The position numbers were made by a program, and so were the translations under genes. A DNA stretch of 48,367 nt, taken from positions 1,747,941 through 1,796,307 of the forward strand of contig NZ_CH724125.1 in assembly GCF_000153345.1 (NCBI RefSeq), read 5' to 3'. Position 1 is the first letter of the stretch. Each line of letters begins with the position of its first letter. Origin of the DNA: Neptuniibacter caesariensis. GTDB lineage: Bacteria; Pseudomonadota; Gammaproteobacteria; Pseudomonadales; Balneatricaceae. The notes under the pieces were generated by a model. That model was not told where the DNA came from and searched no databases. It saw nothing but the letters and a program-made list of their open reading frames with translations. Below, in pieces: positions 1 through 8,149 of this stretch.

Positions 1-220
1 ACGTACCATCTTCATACCAACGGATGTCTACATTGTGCGGATCAAAAGAAGTGTTTTTAACTTTTGTGTACGGTTTAAACCAATCGATGCGCTTACCTGC
101 TTCACCCCAGAATGCCTCTGGATCGTTTACAGACTGCTCATACATCGCCAGATATTTTTCGTTATCGATGTGCGCGTTAGCCGCGATCTCCGGACTTACT
201 GGATATACCTTTTCACTCAT
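1..220 (-). CDS. acsA: Acetyl-CoA synthetase, N-terminal part (cut by window edge)
   Basis: The reverse strand from the ATG at 218-220 reads through to the window edge, giving 73 codons. The start, [18 protein letters not shown], and the segment [20 protein letters not shown] are characteristic of the N-terminal domain of AMP-forming acetyl-CoA synthetase. This enzyme activates acetate with ATP and CoA to acetyl-CoA in the cytoplasm. The adenylation core lies outside the window, so catalytic residues cannot be checked. A weak ribosome site (AAGGGC) precedes the ATG. The gene lies downstream of fleR in the same direction, separated by about 213 bp with no clear terminator, and is probably unrelated to flagella. 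Family recognition is confident; the rest of the gene is unseen. Confidence 0.88.
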   Translation of the reverse strand, partial: MSEKVYPVSPEIAANAHIDNEKYLAMYEQSVNDPEAFWGEAGKRIDWFKPYTKVKNTSFDPHNVDIRWYEDGT

Positions 221-433
221 CGTGATGCCCTTAGCTTGATTGTTATATTCTTTTCTTCCTCAGTCGCGCCCACTTGCTCTTGTTATTATCAGGCACGTTC
301 GAGTCTTTTAAATCAGGACTTAGATTTATACAGAAGGGGCAACCAACCTCTGAATTAGACATTGGTATATCCGGGCTAAGACCTTAGTCTCTAGCAGGCT
401 ATTCAAACCCCTAAAAGCGGGAGTAGCTATAGA

Positions 434-1798
434 CTATCGACCTAGTAACTTGTCCAGATCCAATCCCATTTCCCTCATTTTGGCCAATTTGTAGCGCAAG
501 GTTCTGGGACTGATTCCTAAGTTTTCAGCCGCATCTTTTCGACTGCCATGGGTCGCTTTAAGCGCATCGATGATCAATTGGAACTCGTGCTGACGCATCC
601 CTTCGCCCAATTGCCCCGCCAGATCATCATCTTCGACAGCCACATCTTCAACTTTGGCTTCGCTTAATTCATCCGGATTAAGCATCAAATCAGACACACC
701 AATTTCAGGTCCGGTCTGAAGGATCAAAGCTCGCTGAACGACATTATCCAACTCCCTCACGTTGCCCGGCCACGAGTACCTTTGCAGATCTGATTTAACC
801 TGCTCAGACAAACTCACAGGTGTTCTATGCATTTTCTGGCAATACTTGAGGAACAGTCGCTCTGCCAGAGGCACAATATCCGCGGGACGTTCCCTTAATG
901 GCTTCCACTGCAACGGAAAGACATTTAGCCGATAATAAAGATCCTCACGGAATTTGCCTTCCTGAACGTAGGACTCCAGCTTACGGTTCGTTGTCGCCAA
1001 CACCCGCACATCAAGCTTGATGACCTTTCGACCACCGATACGCTCAACTTCTTGCTCCTGCAAGACCCTTAAAAGCTTCGCCTGAAGCCCAAGATCCATT
1101 TCAGATATTTCATCCAGGAGAATCGTTCCGCCGTTGGCCTGCTCAAACTTACCCGGTGAACTGTTATAGGCGCCTGTGAACGCACCCTTCTCGTGACCAA
1201 ACAGCGTAGCTTCGAGCATATTTTCAGGAATAGCAGCACAGTTAATCGCAATAAAAGGCTCTTTGGCACGAGGCGAATTGCAGTGAATATACTGAGCCAA
1301 AACCTCTTTACCTGTTCCAGATTCACCTGAAATTAAGACAGTTGAATCGGAAGCGGCAACACGTCGGGCCAACTGAAGTAATTGCTTACTACTCCCCTCT
1401 TCAGCTATCGGCTGCTCCTGCTCTTCTGTCACCGCTTGCCCAACCGCGAAACGTCTTACCGATGAGATCAGCGCATCTGAATCAAAAGGCTTCATCAGAT
1501 AATCTACAGCGCCCGCTTTAATCGCTTCAACGGCTTTACTGACCTGCCCGAAAGCGGTAATCAACATAACCGGCAATCCGGGATAACTCTGCCGAATCTG
1601 ACTTAAAAGCTCATGCCCATCCATCCCCGGCATATTCACATCAGTGACGACCATATCGACCTGATGCTCAGTCAACAGCGCTAACGCTTTTTCAGCATCC
1701 TCAGCTTCTATATAGTCAAAACCAGCCAACTCAAGCGTATCGCAAAGAGCCTCACGCAACTCATTGTCATCCTCAACGATCAAAATACGATTCGACAT
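434..1798 (-). CDS. fleR: FleR/FlrC sigma-54-dependent flagellar response regulator
   Basis: 454-residue NtrC-type regulator. An N-terminal receiver domain carries the acidic pair near residues 10-11 and phospho-acceptor D53 (VVTDVNMPG). The AAA+ domain has Walker A GESGTGKE (about 157-164) and the sigma-54 loop GAFTGA (about 204-209). A Fis-type helix-turn-helix ends the protein (RKDAAENLGISPRTLRYKL). In related bacteria FleR is phosphorylated by FleS and, with RpoN, activates class III flagellar genes for the basal body and hook. It lies 16 bp downstream of fleS, so the two are co-transcribed. In Pseudomonas and Vibrio the fliE cluster follows; here acsA follows, so this flagellar block ends at fleR. 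The start ATG matches the usual MxxxILIVEDD opening. Confidence 0.95.
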   Translation of the reverse strand: MSNRILIVEDDNELREALCDTLELAGFDYIEAEDAEKALALLTEHQVDMVVTDVNMPGMDGHELLSQIRQSYPGLPVMLITAFGQVSKAVEAIKAGAVDYLMKPFDSDALISSVRRFAVGQAVTEEQEQPIAEEGSSKQLLQLARRVAASDSTVLISGESGTGKEVLAQYIHCNSPRAKEPFIAINCAAIPENMLEATLFGHEKGAFTGAYNSSPGKFEQANGGTILLDEISEMDLGLQAKLLRVLQEQEVERIGGRKVIKLDVRVLATTNRKLESYVQEGKFREDLYYRLNVFPLQWKPLRERPADIVPLAERLFLKYCQKMHRTPVSLSEQVKSDLQRYSWPGNVRELDNVVQRALILQTGPEIGVSDLMLNPDELSEAKVEDVAVEDDDLAGQLGEGMRQHEFQLIIDALKATHGSRKDAAENLGISPRTLRYKLAKMREMGLDLDKLLGR

Positions 1799-1814
1799 AA
1801 TCTATCCGCTACTC

Positions 1815-2912
1815 TTATTCAACGTCGCTTATTGGCAAAACAAGGCTAGCCACAGTACCCTGCCCCTCTTTTGAATCCAGCATAAAACTGCCATGATGCG
1901 CATGCGCTACCACCTGAGCCACAGCCAGACCTAAACCCGTACCATGGGATTTAGTGGTATAAAAAGGCTCCAGGGCTCGATTCAATGAATCAGCATTCAT
2001 CCCCGGACCTCTATCTACGATATCAATACGCAGACGGTTATCAACTTGATAGAACCTGGCAATAAGCTCTGCTCCTTTACCACAAGCCTGCAACGCATTT
2101 TCGACTAGGTTCATGCAGACCCCCAGCAGCGCCTCTTTATTACAATGCAGTTGAAGCTCTGGCACCTCATTCTGGCAGTCGCAGTCGGCATCATGATTCA
2201 CTAAGGGCAGATCCAGAAGATCTTCAAACTCAGCCACAAGATCTTTAACACTTATCTGATCATCTAAACGCATCTCGCCGCGGGCAAAGATCAGCATATC
2301 CCGCACCTGCTGCTCAAGATTGGTTAGCCTTGATTTGGCCTTTGTAGCAAATTTCAGACGCTGCTCTGGCTGTAAATCGGACCGAGTCAGATGGTCAACA
2401 TATAAAAGCGCTGCTGATAATGGCGTTCTGATTTGATGAGCAAGCGAGGCCATCATGCGCCCCATTTCGGAAAGACGCTGATAATGCGATAGCCGGCCTT
2501 GTAGCAATCGGGTTTCAGTCTGATCGGTGAGCAACAACAACTGCCCAGGCTCATTTTCCATAGCCCGGGTCATCAGACTCACTTTGCGCCCATCTTTTAG
2601 AGAGACTTCATGCCCATCATCACGCTGTGGCGCAAAGCTACGACTGATAATCCGATGCCAGGGCTCTCCAATAAGAGGTTCGCCCAGAAGGTTTCGCGCT
2701 GCAGGATTGGCTTCAGCCACCAAACCTTTGCCATCGATCAAAACAACCCCTGCCGGCAATACGGCTAACAGATGCCGATAGCGATCGCTGACGGTGGCCT
2801 CTTGAGCGTTTTTCCCATCGCTAGTACTGATCTGTGCTAACTGCTGTTTCTGGAATGCCAGCTCACTCTCAAGTTGAGCAATACGCTCGAGATATTCCTT
2901 TTCACTTGCCAT
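1815..2912 (-). CDS. fleS: FleS/FlrB flagellar sensor histidine kinase
   Basis: 365-residue soluble histidine kinase. A coiled N-terminus (about 1-40) is followed by a PAS domain (about 43-135). The dimerisation helix carries the phospho-accepting H159 (MASLAHQIRTPLSAAL). The ATPase domain has an N box (CMNLVENALQA), a G1 box (DRGPGMN) and a G2 box (GTGLGLAVAQ). No membrane segment is visible, as is usual for FleS/FlrB. It is the expected partner kinase of FleR, relaying an assembly checkpoint to class III flagellar promoters. Its ATG overlaps the fleQ stop by one base (TAATG), indicating translational coupling within a fleQ-fleS-fleR operon. Confidence 0.94.
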   Translation of the reverse strand: MASEKEYLERIAQLESELAFQKQQLAQISTSDGKNAQEATVSDRYRHLLAVLPAGVVLIDGKGLVAEANPAARNLLGEPLIGEPWHRIISRSFAPQRDDGHEVSLKDGRKVSLMTRAMENEPGQLLLLTDQTETRLLQGRLSHYQRLSEMGRMMASLAHQIRTPLSAALLYVDHLTRSDLQPEQRLKFATKAKSRLTNLEQQVRDMLIFARGEMRLDDQISVKDLVAEFEDLLDLPLVNHDADCDCQNEVPELQLHCNKEALLGVCMNLVENALQACGKGAELIARFYQVDNRLRIDIVDRGPGMNADSLNRALEPFYTTKSHGTGLGLAVAQVVAHAHHGSFMLDSKEGQGTVASLVLPISDVE

Positions 2913-4351
2913 TATTTTCTTTGTATCCCGTATTTACGCATTTTTTCAACCAAAGTAGTTCGGCGGATCTGCAGAATATCCGCTGCCCTTGCGACAACGC
3001 CTTCACACCGACTTAGCGCCTGCTCAATCAGCGCTTTTTCAATCGTTTCTAAATGAGATTTAAGGTCAATCCCGTCATCGGGCAAAAGATCAAGCGCGAC
3101 TTGAGCGAGACCTGCATGTGGCATGACAGAAACACCCTCGTCTTCCTCGACAACGCTTTCCTGATAACGTTCCGGATTAGGCTCTTCCACATGTTGAAAA
3201 CGGGGAGGTAATTCTGAAACGCCAACAACCCCGTTCGGATACATAATCGCTAAGCGTTCTATCAGGTTAGATAATTCACGAACATTCCCTGGCCAGGGGT
3301 GAGCAAGTAAAGATTGGATAGCACTAGGCTGCAAACGAACCCTTTCAAAACCCTGAACGGCAAGACGGCCTAACAGCTCATCCATCAGTGCAGAAAGATC
3401 TTCAACGCGCTCCCGCAGTGGAGGCATCTCAATAGGAAAAACGTTTAAGCGATAATAAAGATCCTCACGAAACTCACCCGTTTCAATCATCGATTCCAGA
3501 TCTTTATGGGTCGCTGCAATAACTCGGATGTCCGCCTCAAGCGTTTTAGTTCCGCCTATTCTTTCAAACTTTCGCTCTTGCAGAACTCGCAGCAATTTAA
3601 CTTGCATAGGTAGAGGCATATCACCTATTTCATCAAGAAACAGTGTACCCCCTTCAGCCATTTCAAAACGACCTGGCCGGCTGGATACAGCGCCTGTAAA
3701 CGCGCCCTTTTCATGCCCAAAAAGTTCACTTTCCAAAAGGTCAGCGGGAATAGCTCCGCAATTAATGGGCACAAACGGCCCATCTTTGCGGATAGAGTGC
3801 TCGTGAAGATTTCGAGCAACCACCTCTTTACCTGTACCCGATTCGCCAGTAATCAGAACATTAACATCGCGGCTTGCTACTTGCGCCATCGCCCTGCGAA
3901 CTTTAGCCATCGGCTTACTCGCACCGACGAGGCTCGAAAAGAGCCCATCGACACCAGACTGCTCACCCGCTAGGCGTTGCTGATTAAACAACTGAGCTTT
4001 GTGCAACATATCCAGGAGCTGCTGATAGTCGAAGGGCGTAGGAAGCTCACCAATACAACTGGCCCCCAGATCATCGGGCAATTCGGATAGCTCATCCCAT
4101 TTACCCAAGGTAACAACCGCGCAGTGAGGCATTTTAACCTGCAAGTCTCGCAGGAGCTTTTCCAGCGATATTGGCAATTCACTCTGGCCAAGCAGTACCA
4201 GTTTTGCCTCAGAGGGATCACGCACTTCATCCGTTGACTGGAGCCAGTCAACCAAACCGAAAAACTGATAATTCTGATCAAAAAAAGACAGCGCAGACTT
4301 TAAGAAGTCCTGCCGACTAAGATCATCGTCGATTACCAACAAAGAAGACAT
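2912..4351 (-). CDS. fleQ: FleQ/FlrA master flagellar regulator (sigma-54 activator)
   Basis: 479-residue FleQ. The N-terminal receiver-like domain is degenerate (LVLLGQ where a phospho-Asp strand would lie), typical of FleQ/FlrA. The AAA+ domain has Walker A GESGTGKE (about 169-176) and GAFTGA (about 216-221). The C-terminal Fis-type HTH ends RRTTLVEKMRKYGIQRK. FleQ activates class II flagellar genes with RpoN and in Pseudomonas also senses c-di-GMP. Against my memory of the Pseudomonas protein, the LFRS motif is LFSS here (S139 replaces the c-di-GMP-contacting Arg144), while R180/N181 (Arg185/Asn186) are kept. The start at 4351 is chosen because MSSLLVIDDD matches the family and TTGGA sits about 9 bases upstream. 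The reading frame is open up to an ATG at 4375. Confidence 0.95.
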   Translation of the reverse strand: MSSLLVIDDDLSRQDFLKSALSFFDQNYQFFGLVDWLQSTDEVRDPSEAKLVLLGQSELPISLEKLLRDLQVKMPHCAVVTLGKWDELSELPDDLGASCIGELPTPFDYQQLLDMLHKAQLFNQQRLAGEQSGVDGLFSSLVGASKPMAKVRRAMAQVASRDVNVLITGESGTGKEVVARNLHEHSIRKDGPFVPINCGAIPADLLESELFGHEKGAFTGAVSSRPGRFEMAEGGTLFLDEIGDMPLPMQVKLLRVLQERKFERIGGTKTLEADIRVIAATHKDLESMIETGEFREDLYYRLNVFPIEMPPLRERVEDLSALMDELLGRLAVQGFERVRLQPSAIQSLLAHPWPGNVRELSNLIERLAIMYPNGVVGVSELPPRFQHVEEPNPERYQESVVEEDEGVSVMPHAGLAQVALDLLPDDGIDLKSHLETIEKALIEQALSRCEGVVARAADILQIRRTTLVEKMRKYGIQRK

Positions 4352-4384
4352 GCCAAGCATTCCAACCATTAACAATAATTCTAT

Positions 4385-4427
4385 GGGTAATAGTTACCCC
4401 CATAAACCAAATTGTCAATATTTCGAC
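4385..4427 (-). promoter_or_regulatory. fleQ promoter with FleQ-box-like site and inverted repeat
   Basis: Reading towards fleQ there is a perfect -35 TTGACA (plus-strand TGTCAA at 4413-4418). With 17-bp spacing, a weak -10 (AACTAT) lies at 4390-4395. The -35 overlaps GTCAATATTTCGAC (4414-4427), which matches the published FleQ consensus GTCaNTAAAtTGAC at 11 of 14 positions as I recall it. The -10 sits inside the perfect inverted repeat GGGTAA-TAG-TTACCC (4385-4399). The arrangement suggests a sigma-70 promoter open to autoregulation by FleQ, plus a second unknown operator. The sequence matches are visible; regulation is inferred. Confidence 0.5.
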
Positions 4428-4484
4428 ACAAAATCAGGCAAACAAAAAATATGCTGTTTTTTTGACACCCCTATAAACAAGCAC

Positions 4485-4507
4485 AAAAAAAGCCGCTCTA
4501 GGCGGCT
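4485..4507 (-). terminator. Intrinsic terminator downstream of fliS
   Basis: On the minus strand a hairpin with stem AGCCGC/GCGGCT and a 5-base loop is followed by a run of seven T. It lies just after the fliS stop and before the fleQ promoter, so it separates fliS from fleQSR. Confidence 0.85.
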
Positions 4508-4528
4508 TTTCAAGCTAACGAAAAGTAC

Positions 4529-4933
4529 TTACTTTTCGCCAATCTGAATATCGTTAGGCATCTCCGACCAGCCCTGTTTGATTTCTAGCATCAAGTTCAT
4601 CACTTCCTGAACTTTTTCTGCATCACTATCACGGTTAGCCTGCATAATAGCTCGCAACATATAGTCATAAAGAGCATCCAAGTTGGTCGCAACCTCCCCA
4701 CCTTGCTCCAAATCCAAACTACCACGCAGCCCCACTACAATTTCAGAGGCTTTGTTTAAGTGCTGCGTCCTTTCCTCAATGCTTTCCCTTTCGATAGAGC
4801 CCTTTGCTTTGGCTAAAGCTCCAAGCGCGCCGTCCAAAAGCATTGAGATCAGTTTATGTGGACTTGCCGTCTCAACTGTTGCTCTAAGATCTACACTTTG
4901 GTACTGCTTCAAAGCATTAAGATTAACGCTCAT
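4529..4933 (-). CDS. fliS: FliS flagellin export chaperone
   Basis: 134-residue, mostly helical protein with the family opening LKQYQSVDLRATVETASPHK and the conserved LISMLLDGALGALAKAK segment. FliS binds the C-terminal D0 helix of newly made flagellin in the cytoplasm, preventing premature polymerisation and delivering it to the export gate. Length is normal for the family (about 125-135). It has a good ribosome site (AGCAGG, 6 bases before ATG), its own sigma-28 promoter at 4982-5008 and a terminator, so it is a single-gene unit. Its separation from fliD by the glycan island is unusual, because relatives mostly have fliD-fliS adjacent. No fliT follows it; a FliT-like gene is next to fliC instead. 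Confidence 0.93.
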   Translation of the reverse strand: MSVNLNALKQYQSVDLRATVETASPHKLISMLLDGALGALAKAKGSIERESIEERTQHLNKASEIVVGLRGSLDLEQGGEVATNLDALYDYMLRAIMQANRDSDAEKVQEVMNLMLEIKQGWSEMPNDIQIGEK

Positions 4934-4981
4934 AAATAACCTGCTTCTTTACGTTTAATTACTAGAAATATAATAAACAAT

Positions 4982-5008
4982 AGATCGGCCTAATAGATAC
5001 ATCCTTTA
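4982..5008 (-). promoter_or_regulatory. Sigma-28 (FliA) promoter of fliS
   Basis: On the minus strand TAAAGGAT-N11-GCCGATCT closely matches the flagellar sigma-28 consensus TAAAGTTT-N11-GCCGATAA. Spacing is exactly 11, with 6 of 8 matches in each box. It lies about 50 bp upstream of the fliS ATG. It makes fliS a late (class IV) gene despite its separation from fliC-fliD. Confidence 0.85.
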
Positions 5009-5092
5009 AGAAAAAAATAGTCATGCCGTTAAAATAAGGAAATAATAACGATCCTCTAAATGATCCGCCGAGATCCAAACTCAGGTATAGAT

Positions 5093-6514
5093 ATGATTAT
5101 TCCCGTCATCATGGCAGGCGGTGCAGGCACACGCTTATGGCCTCTTTCGAGAAAACAGAAGCCAAAACAATTCCTGAATTTACTTTCACCCGATTACAGC
5201 ATGCTCCAGACAACATATCAGCGCATTTCGGGCCTGAAGTGGAATAAGTCAATACTGGTTTGTAATGAAGAGCATCGCTTTCTTGCAGCGGAACAAATCA
5301 GAAAACTAGAGATGGCCTCCGGGACTGATATCATTCTTGAACCTGAGGGTAAAAATACAGCCCCCACCGTTGCATTAGCGGCACATCATGCTCAAAGCAA
5401 TGTTGGATCTGCAGACGGTGAGCCTATATTACTTGTCTTGTCTGCAGATCATGAAATAAATGATATTTGCGGTTTCGAAAAAGCCGTGAGCAAAGCGATA
5501 ACACTGGCTAAGAAAGGGAAATTAGTAACATTTGGCACTATTCCTTCACGACCGGAAACCGGCTACGGATATATAAAGAGCGGAGCTGCCGAGGATGAGG
5601 GTTTTGAAGTCGTAGCCTTTGAAGAAAAACCTGATCTGAAGAGAGCCACCGAATTCCTCAATACGGGTGGTTATCTCTGGAACACAGGCATGTTTATGTT
5701 TAAAGCCAGCACATACCTCTCTGAACTGCAAAAATATGCTGGTGACATTCATAAAGCATGCGAACAAGCATACCAAAAGAAAGCTCATGACCTTGATTTT
5801 GTTCGTGTCGGTGCAAGTGAGTTTATAAATTGCCCATCCAATTCAATCGACTATGCCATCATGGAGCACACCAAGCTCAGCAGTGTAATACCGATTGACG
5901 TTGGCTGGAGCGACGTAGGCTCTTGGAAAACGCTCTGGGATTCGTCTGATAAAGACTCCGATAATAATGTTATCTTAGGCGACGTACTTACGACTGATAC
6001 ACAAAACAGCTATATCAGAGCCGAAAACCGTTTGGTAACTACAATCGGTGTCAATGATTTAATTGTGATTGAATCACAGGACTCCGTTCTGGTTGCACCT
6101 AAATCCGCATCTGAAAGGATCAAGGATATTGTTACCCAACTACAAACAAACAATCGGCATGAGCATATTAGCCACCCTTTAGTTCACCGTCCTTGGGGCC
6201 ATTATTATTCAATATTTAAGCAGGATCGGTATCAGGTCAAACATATCACCGTAAAACCCGGTGCTAAGCTGTCTACTCAAATGCACCACCATCGCTCCGA
6301 GCACTGGATTATTGTCAGTGGCGCAGCACAAGTGACTAAAGGCGAACAAAGTTTTCTTCTTGCCGAAAATGAATCCACTTATATTCCCATCGGCACCATT
6401 CATGCCCTTGAAAATCCGGGTTTAATTCCTCTCGAGTTAATTGAAGTACAAGCAGGCCCTTATCTTGGTGAAGATGACATCATCCGCTTTGATGACCGTT
6501 ACGGTAGAAGTTAA
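5093..6514 (+). CDS. manC: Mannose-1-phosphate guanylyltransferase (bifunctional GMP/PMI type)
   Basis: 473 residues. The N-terminal nucleotidyltransferase domain carries the GTP/metal-binding signature GGAGTRLWPLSRKQKPKQF and FEEKPD. A linker leads to a C-terminal cupin with the phosphomannose-isomerase signature (about 370-470, containing HHHRSEHWIIVSG). It converts mannose-1-phosphate and GTP to GDP-mannose, and the cupin suggests type II fructose-6-phosphate/mannose-6-phosphate isomerase activity, as in AlgA/ManC. The start at 5093 is preferred (AGG about 8 bases upstream, standard MIIPVIMAGG opening). The frame is open from an ATG at 5060 that lacks a ribosome site. It heads a plus-strand trio with a glycosyltransferase and a methyltransferase. 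GDP-mannose could feed the 3-deoxy-sugar genes on the other strand, but no gmd or manB is in the window. Confidence 0.92.
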   Translation: MIIPVIMAGGAGTRLWPLSRKQKPKQFLNLLSPDYSMLQTTYQRISGLKWNKSILVCNEEHRFLAAEQIRKLEMASGTDIILEPEGKNTAPTVALAAHHAQSNVGSADGEPILLVLSADHEINDICGFEKAVSKAITLAKKGKLVTFGTIPSRPETGYGYIKSGAAEDEGFEVVAFEEKPDLKRATEFLNTGGYLWNTGMFMFKASTYLSELQKYAGDIHKACEQAYQKKAHDLDFVRVGASEFINCPSNSIDYAIMEHTKLSSVIPIDVGWSDVGSWKTLWDSSDKDSDNNVILGDVLTTDTQNSYIRAENRLVTTIGVNDLIVIESQDSVLVAPKSASERIKDIVTQLQTNNRHEHISHPLVHRPWGHYYSIFKQDRYQVKHITVKPGAKLSTQMHHHRSEHWIIVSGAAQVTKGEQSFLLAENESTYIPIGTIHALENPGLIPLELIEVQAGPYLGEDDIIRFDDRYGRS

Positions 6515-6517
6515 CTA

Positions 6518-6537
6518 ATATCGGTTTTGGCCGATAT
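6518..6537. repeat. Inverted repeat between manC and the glycosyltransferase
   Basis: Perfect 7-bp inverted repeat ATATCGG-N6-CCGATAT just after the manC stop. It could form a small hairpin in the transcript or be a protein-binding site. No T run follows, so it is not a standard terminator. Confidence 0.4.
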
Positions 6538-6568
6538 ATCGAATAAACCTCACACAAGATTTAAACCG

Positions 6569-7432
6569 ATGAATTCACCCCAATATCAAGATGACTCACA
6601 AACGAGTAATTCAGTATCAGCAGTTGTGTGTAGCTGGAATGCGGCTGACTCGATCGTTTCCTGCCTGAAAAGCCTCCGAGAAAACGGCGTCTATGAGATT
6701 ATTTTGGTCGATGCTGACTCTGAAGACGGTACTCAAGAATTGGCCAAACCTTATGTAGACTGTATTCTGCAAGATCAACGCCAAGGCTTGGGAGCGGCTA
6801 GAAACCTCGGTATAGAAGTTGCGTCAGGCAGGTTCATCCTAAATTGCGGTTGTGACAATATCATGCCGCCAGGTAGCGTTCAGTCTATGCTCGATTACAT
6901 GAGCGAAACTGCCGTGAACGGTGTATCTGCGGTCACCCATCTACAACCGAAAGGCTATCTGAGTCGTTCACTAAATGAGTATAAAAAAACCCGTTTTTTC
7001 CCGGGTGTCAGGAACTATATAGGAACACCGAGTCTATTCCCCGCAACAAAGCTGAAAAGCCACCCATTCGACCCCGCATGCTCCTGGTCAGATGACTCTG
7101 AATTATGTGACCGGTGGCGAGTAGTTTATAACGCCAAATTCGCCATATCAGATTCTGTTATTTATGAAAGCAACCCTTCATCCCTCAGCGAAATCAGCGC
7201 TCGATGGAAGAATTATGGCCGGAGCGACTTTGAAATTTACACTAAGAACGGCCCCGATTGGTCGATAGGGCGGAAAATTCAGAGCCTTCTTTACCCCTTC
7301 AGAGAGGAACTCATCAAGCCATTTATCAAAATAAAAGGGCTGCAGCGATTCACCACTTTACCTTTTCTTATTTACATTACATCAAGCCGATACATCGGCT
7401 GGGCCAAATGCGCTTTGCGCAGTAGCAGGTAA
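6569..7432 (+). CDS. Family 2 glycosyltransferase
   Basis: About 287 residues with a GT-A fold opening VSAVVCSWNAADSIVSCLKSL, the nucleotide-binding acidic motif LVDADSEDGT, and LGAARNLGIEVASG, all hallmarks of GT2. The position normally holding DxD reads NCGCDN, a variant worth checking. It probably adds a sugar to the flagellin glycan or another surface glycan, in the cytoplasm or at the inner membrane face; the acceptor is unknown. Only a modest hydrophobic stretch is seen near the C-terminus. The frame is open from a TTG at 6527, which lies inside an inverted repeat; the ATG at 6569 is preferred although no clear ribosome site precedes it. It ends 3 bp before the methyltransferase, so the two are co-transcribed. 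Confidence 0.8.
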   Translation: MNSPQYQDDSQTSNSVSAVVCSWNAADSIVSCLKSLRENGVYEIILVDADSEDGTQELAKPYVDCILQDQRQGLGAARNLGIEVASGRFILNCGCDNIMPPGSVQSMLDYMSETAVNGVSAVTHLQPKGYLSRSLNEYKKTRFFPGVRNYIGTPSLFPATKLKSHPFDPACSWSDDSELCDRWRVVYNAKFAISDSVIYESNPSSLSEISARWKNYGRSDFEIYTKNGPDWSIGRKIQSLLYPFREELIKPFIKIKGLQRFTTLPFLIYITSSRYIGWAKCALRSSR

Positions 7433-7435
7433 CCT

Positions 7436-8149
7436 ATGAGCAAGAATCAAACAGCTGAATTTTCAAATGAATCAACACGTTACACTTCATCCTATCTGGA
7501 CTTGCCACATGGTTTAAGTGTTTTGAATGAATACCAGATTCTAGAAAACTTGGAAGCCGATAGCGTGCTTGATGTTGGCTGTGGTAATGGAGCGAATCTA
7601 GACCACCTATCAAAACAACTGGGTGCTAATGGTGTCGGTGTCGAATTATCAGAGGATGCGGTATCACTTCTTAAAAAGAAGCACCAACACAACGCTCAAC
7701 TAAGTTTTACTCAAGCCAGTGCCCACGCACTTCCATTTGAGACTGAACAGTTCGATCTGGTAACTGCATGGTCAGTGTTACACTGGGTTGGCCGAAATGA
7801 GTACCTTCAAGCGATAGGTGAACTTCTTCGCTGTAGCAAAAAATATCTACTCATCATGGACTTTGTCGCGGCAGAGGATTATCGAACTTCATACAATCAC
7901 GACCCACGATTTTTCACCTATAAACAGGATTTCGCTGAAGCAGTTAGCTGCTCTGGGATTATGGAACCGATACTTGAAAAACGCTGGTATGAATCAAATC
8001 AAACCCCAGGAGAAATCATAGAGATTACTTCAGATCAGTTGAACCCATTTTACGATAACCCGATAAGCTATTACGCCCGCAAACTCGTTCTTTTTAAAAA
8101 GAATTACGACAAACTACCGCTGTGTTCTGCTGAAGATTTTGGCAATTAG
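7436..8149 (+). CDS. Class I SAM-dependent methyltransferase
   Basis: 237 residues with Rossmann motif I VLDVGCGNGANLDHL, an acidic residue at the end of strand 2 (GVELSEDA) and a motif IV-like DLVTAWSVLHWV, typical of the Methyltransf_11/25 group. The target cannot be read from the sequence. The context, third in the manC-GT2-methyltransferase group facing the flagellin-sugar genes, suggests methylation of a sugar or its attached group. Methylated flagellar sugars are known in marine gammaproteobacteria. A ribosome site (AGG, 6 bases before ATG) supports the start. Its end overlaps the convergent SDR gene by 4 bp, so transcripts from both strands meet here and no terminator fits between them. 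Confidence 0.82.
   Translation: MSKNQTAEFSNESTRYTSSYLDLPHGLSVLNEYQILENLEADSVLDVGCGNGANLDHLSKQLGANGVGVELSEDAVSLLKKKHQHNAQLSFTQASAHALPFETEQFDLVTAWSVLHWVGRNEYLQAIGELLRCSKKYLLIMDFVAAEDYRTSYNHDPRFFTYKQDFAEAVSCSGIMEPILEKRWYESNQTPGEIIEITSDQLNPFYDNPISYYARKLVLFKKNYDKLPLCSAEDFGN

Noticed and set aside
24-358. Two plus-strand frames near the left edge that could be small genes
   Set aside because: They lie opposite a clear AcsA N-terminus on the minus strand, have no ribosome site and no family features.
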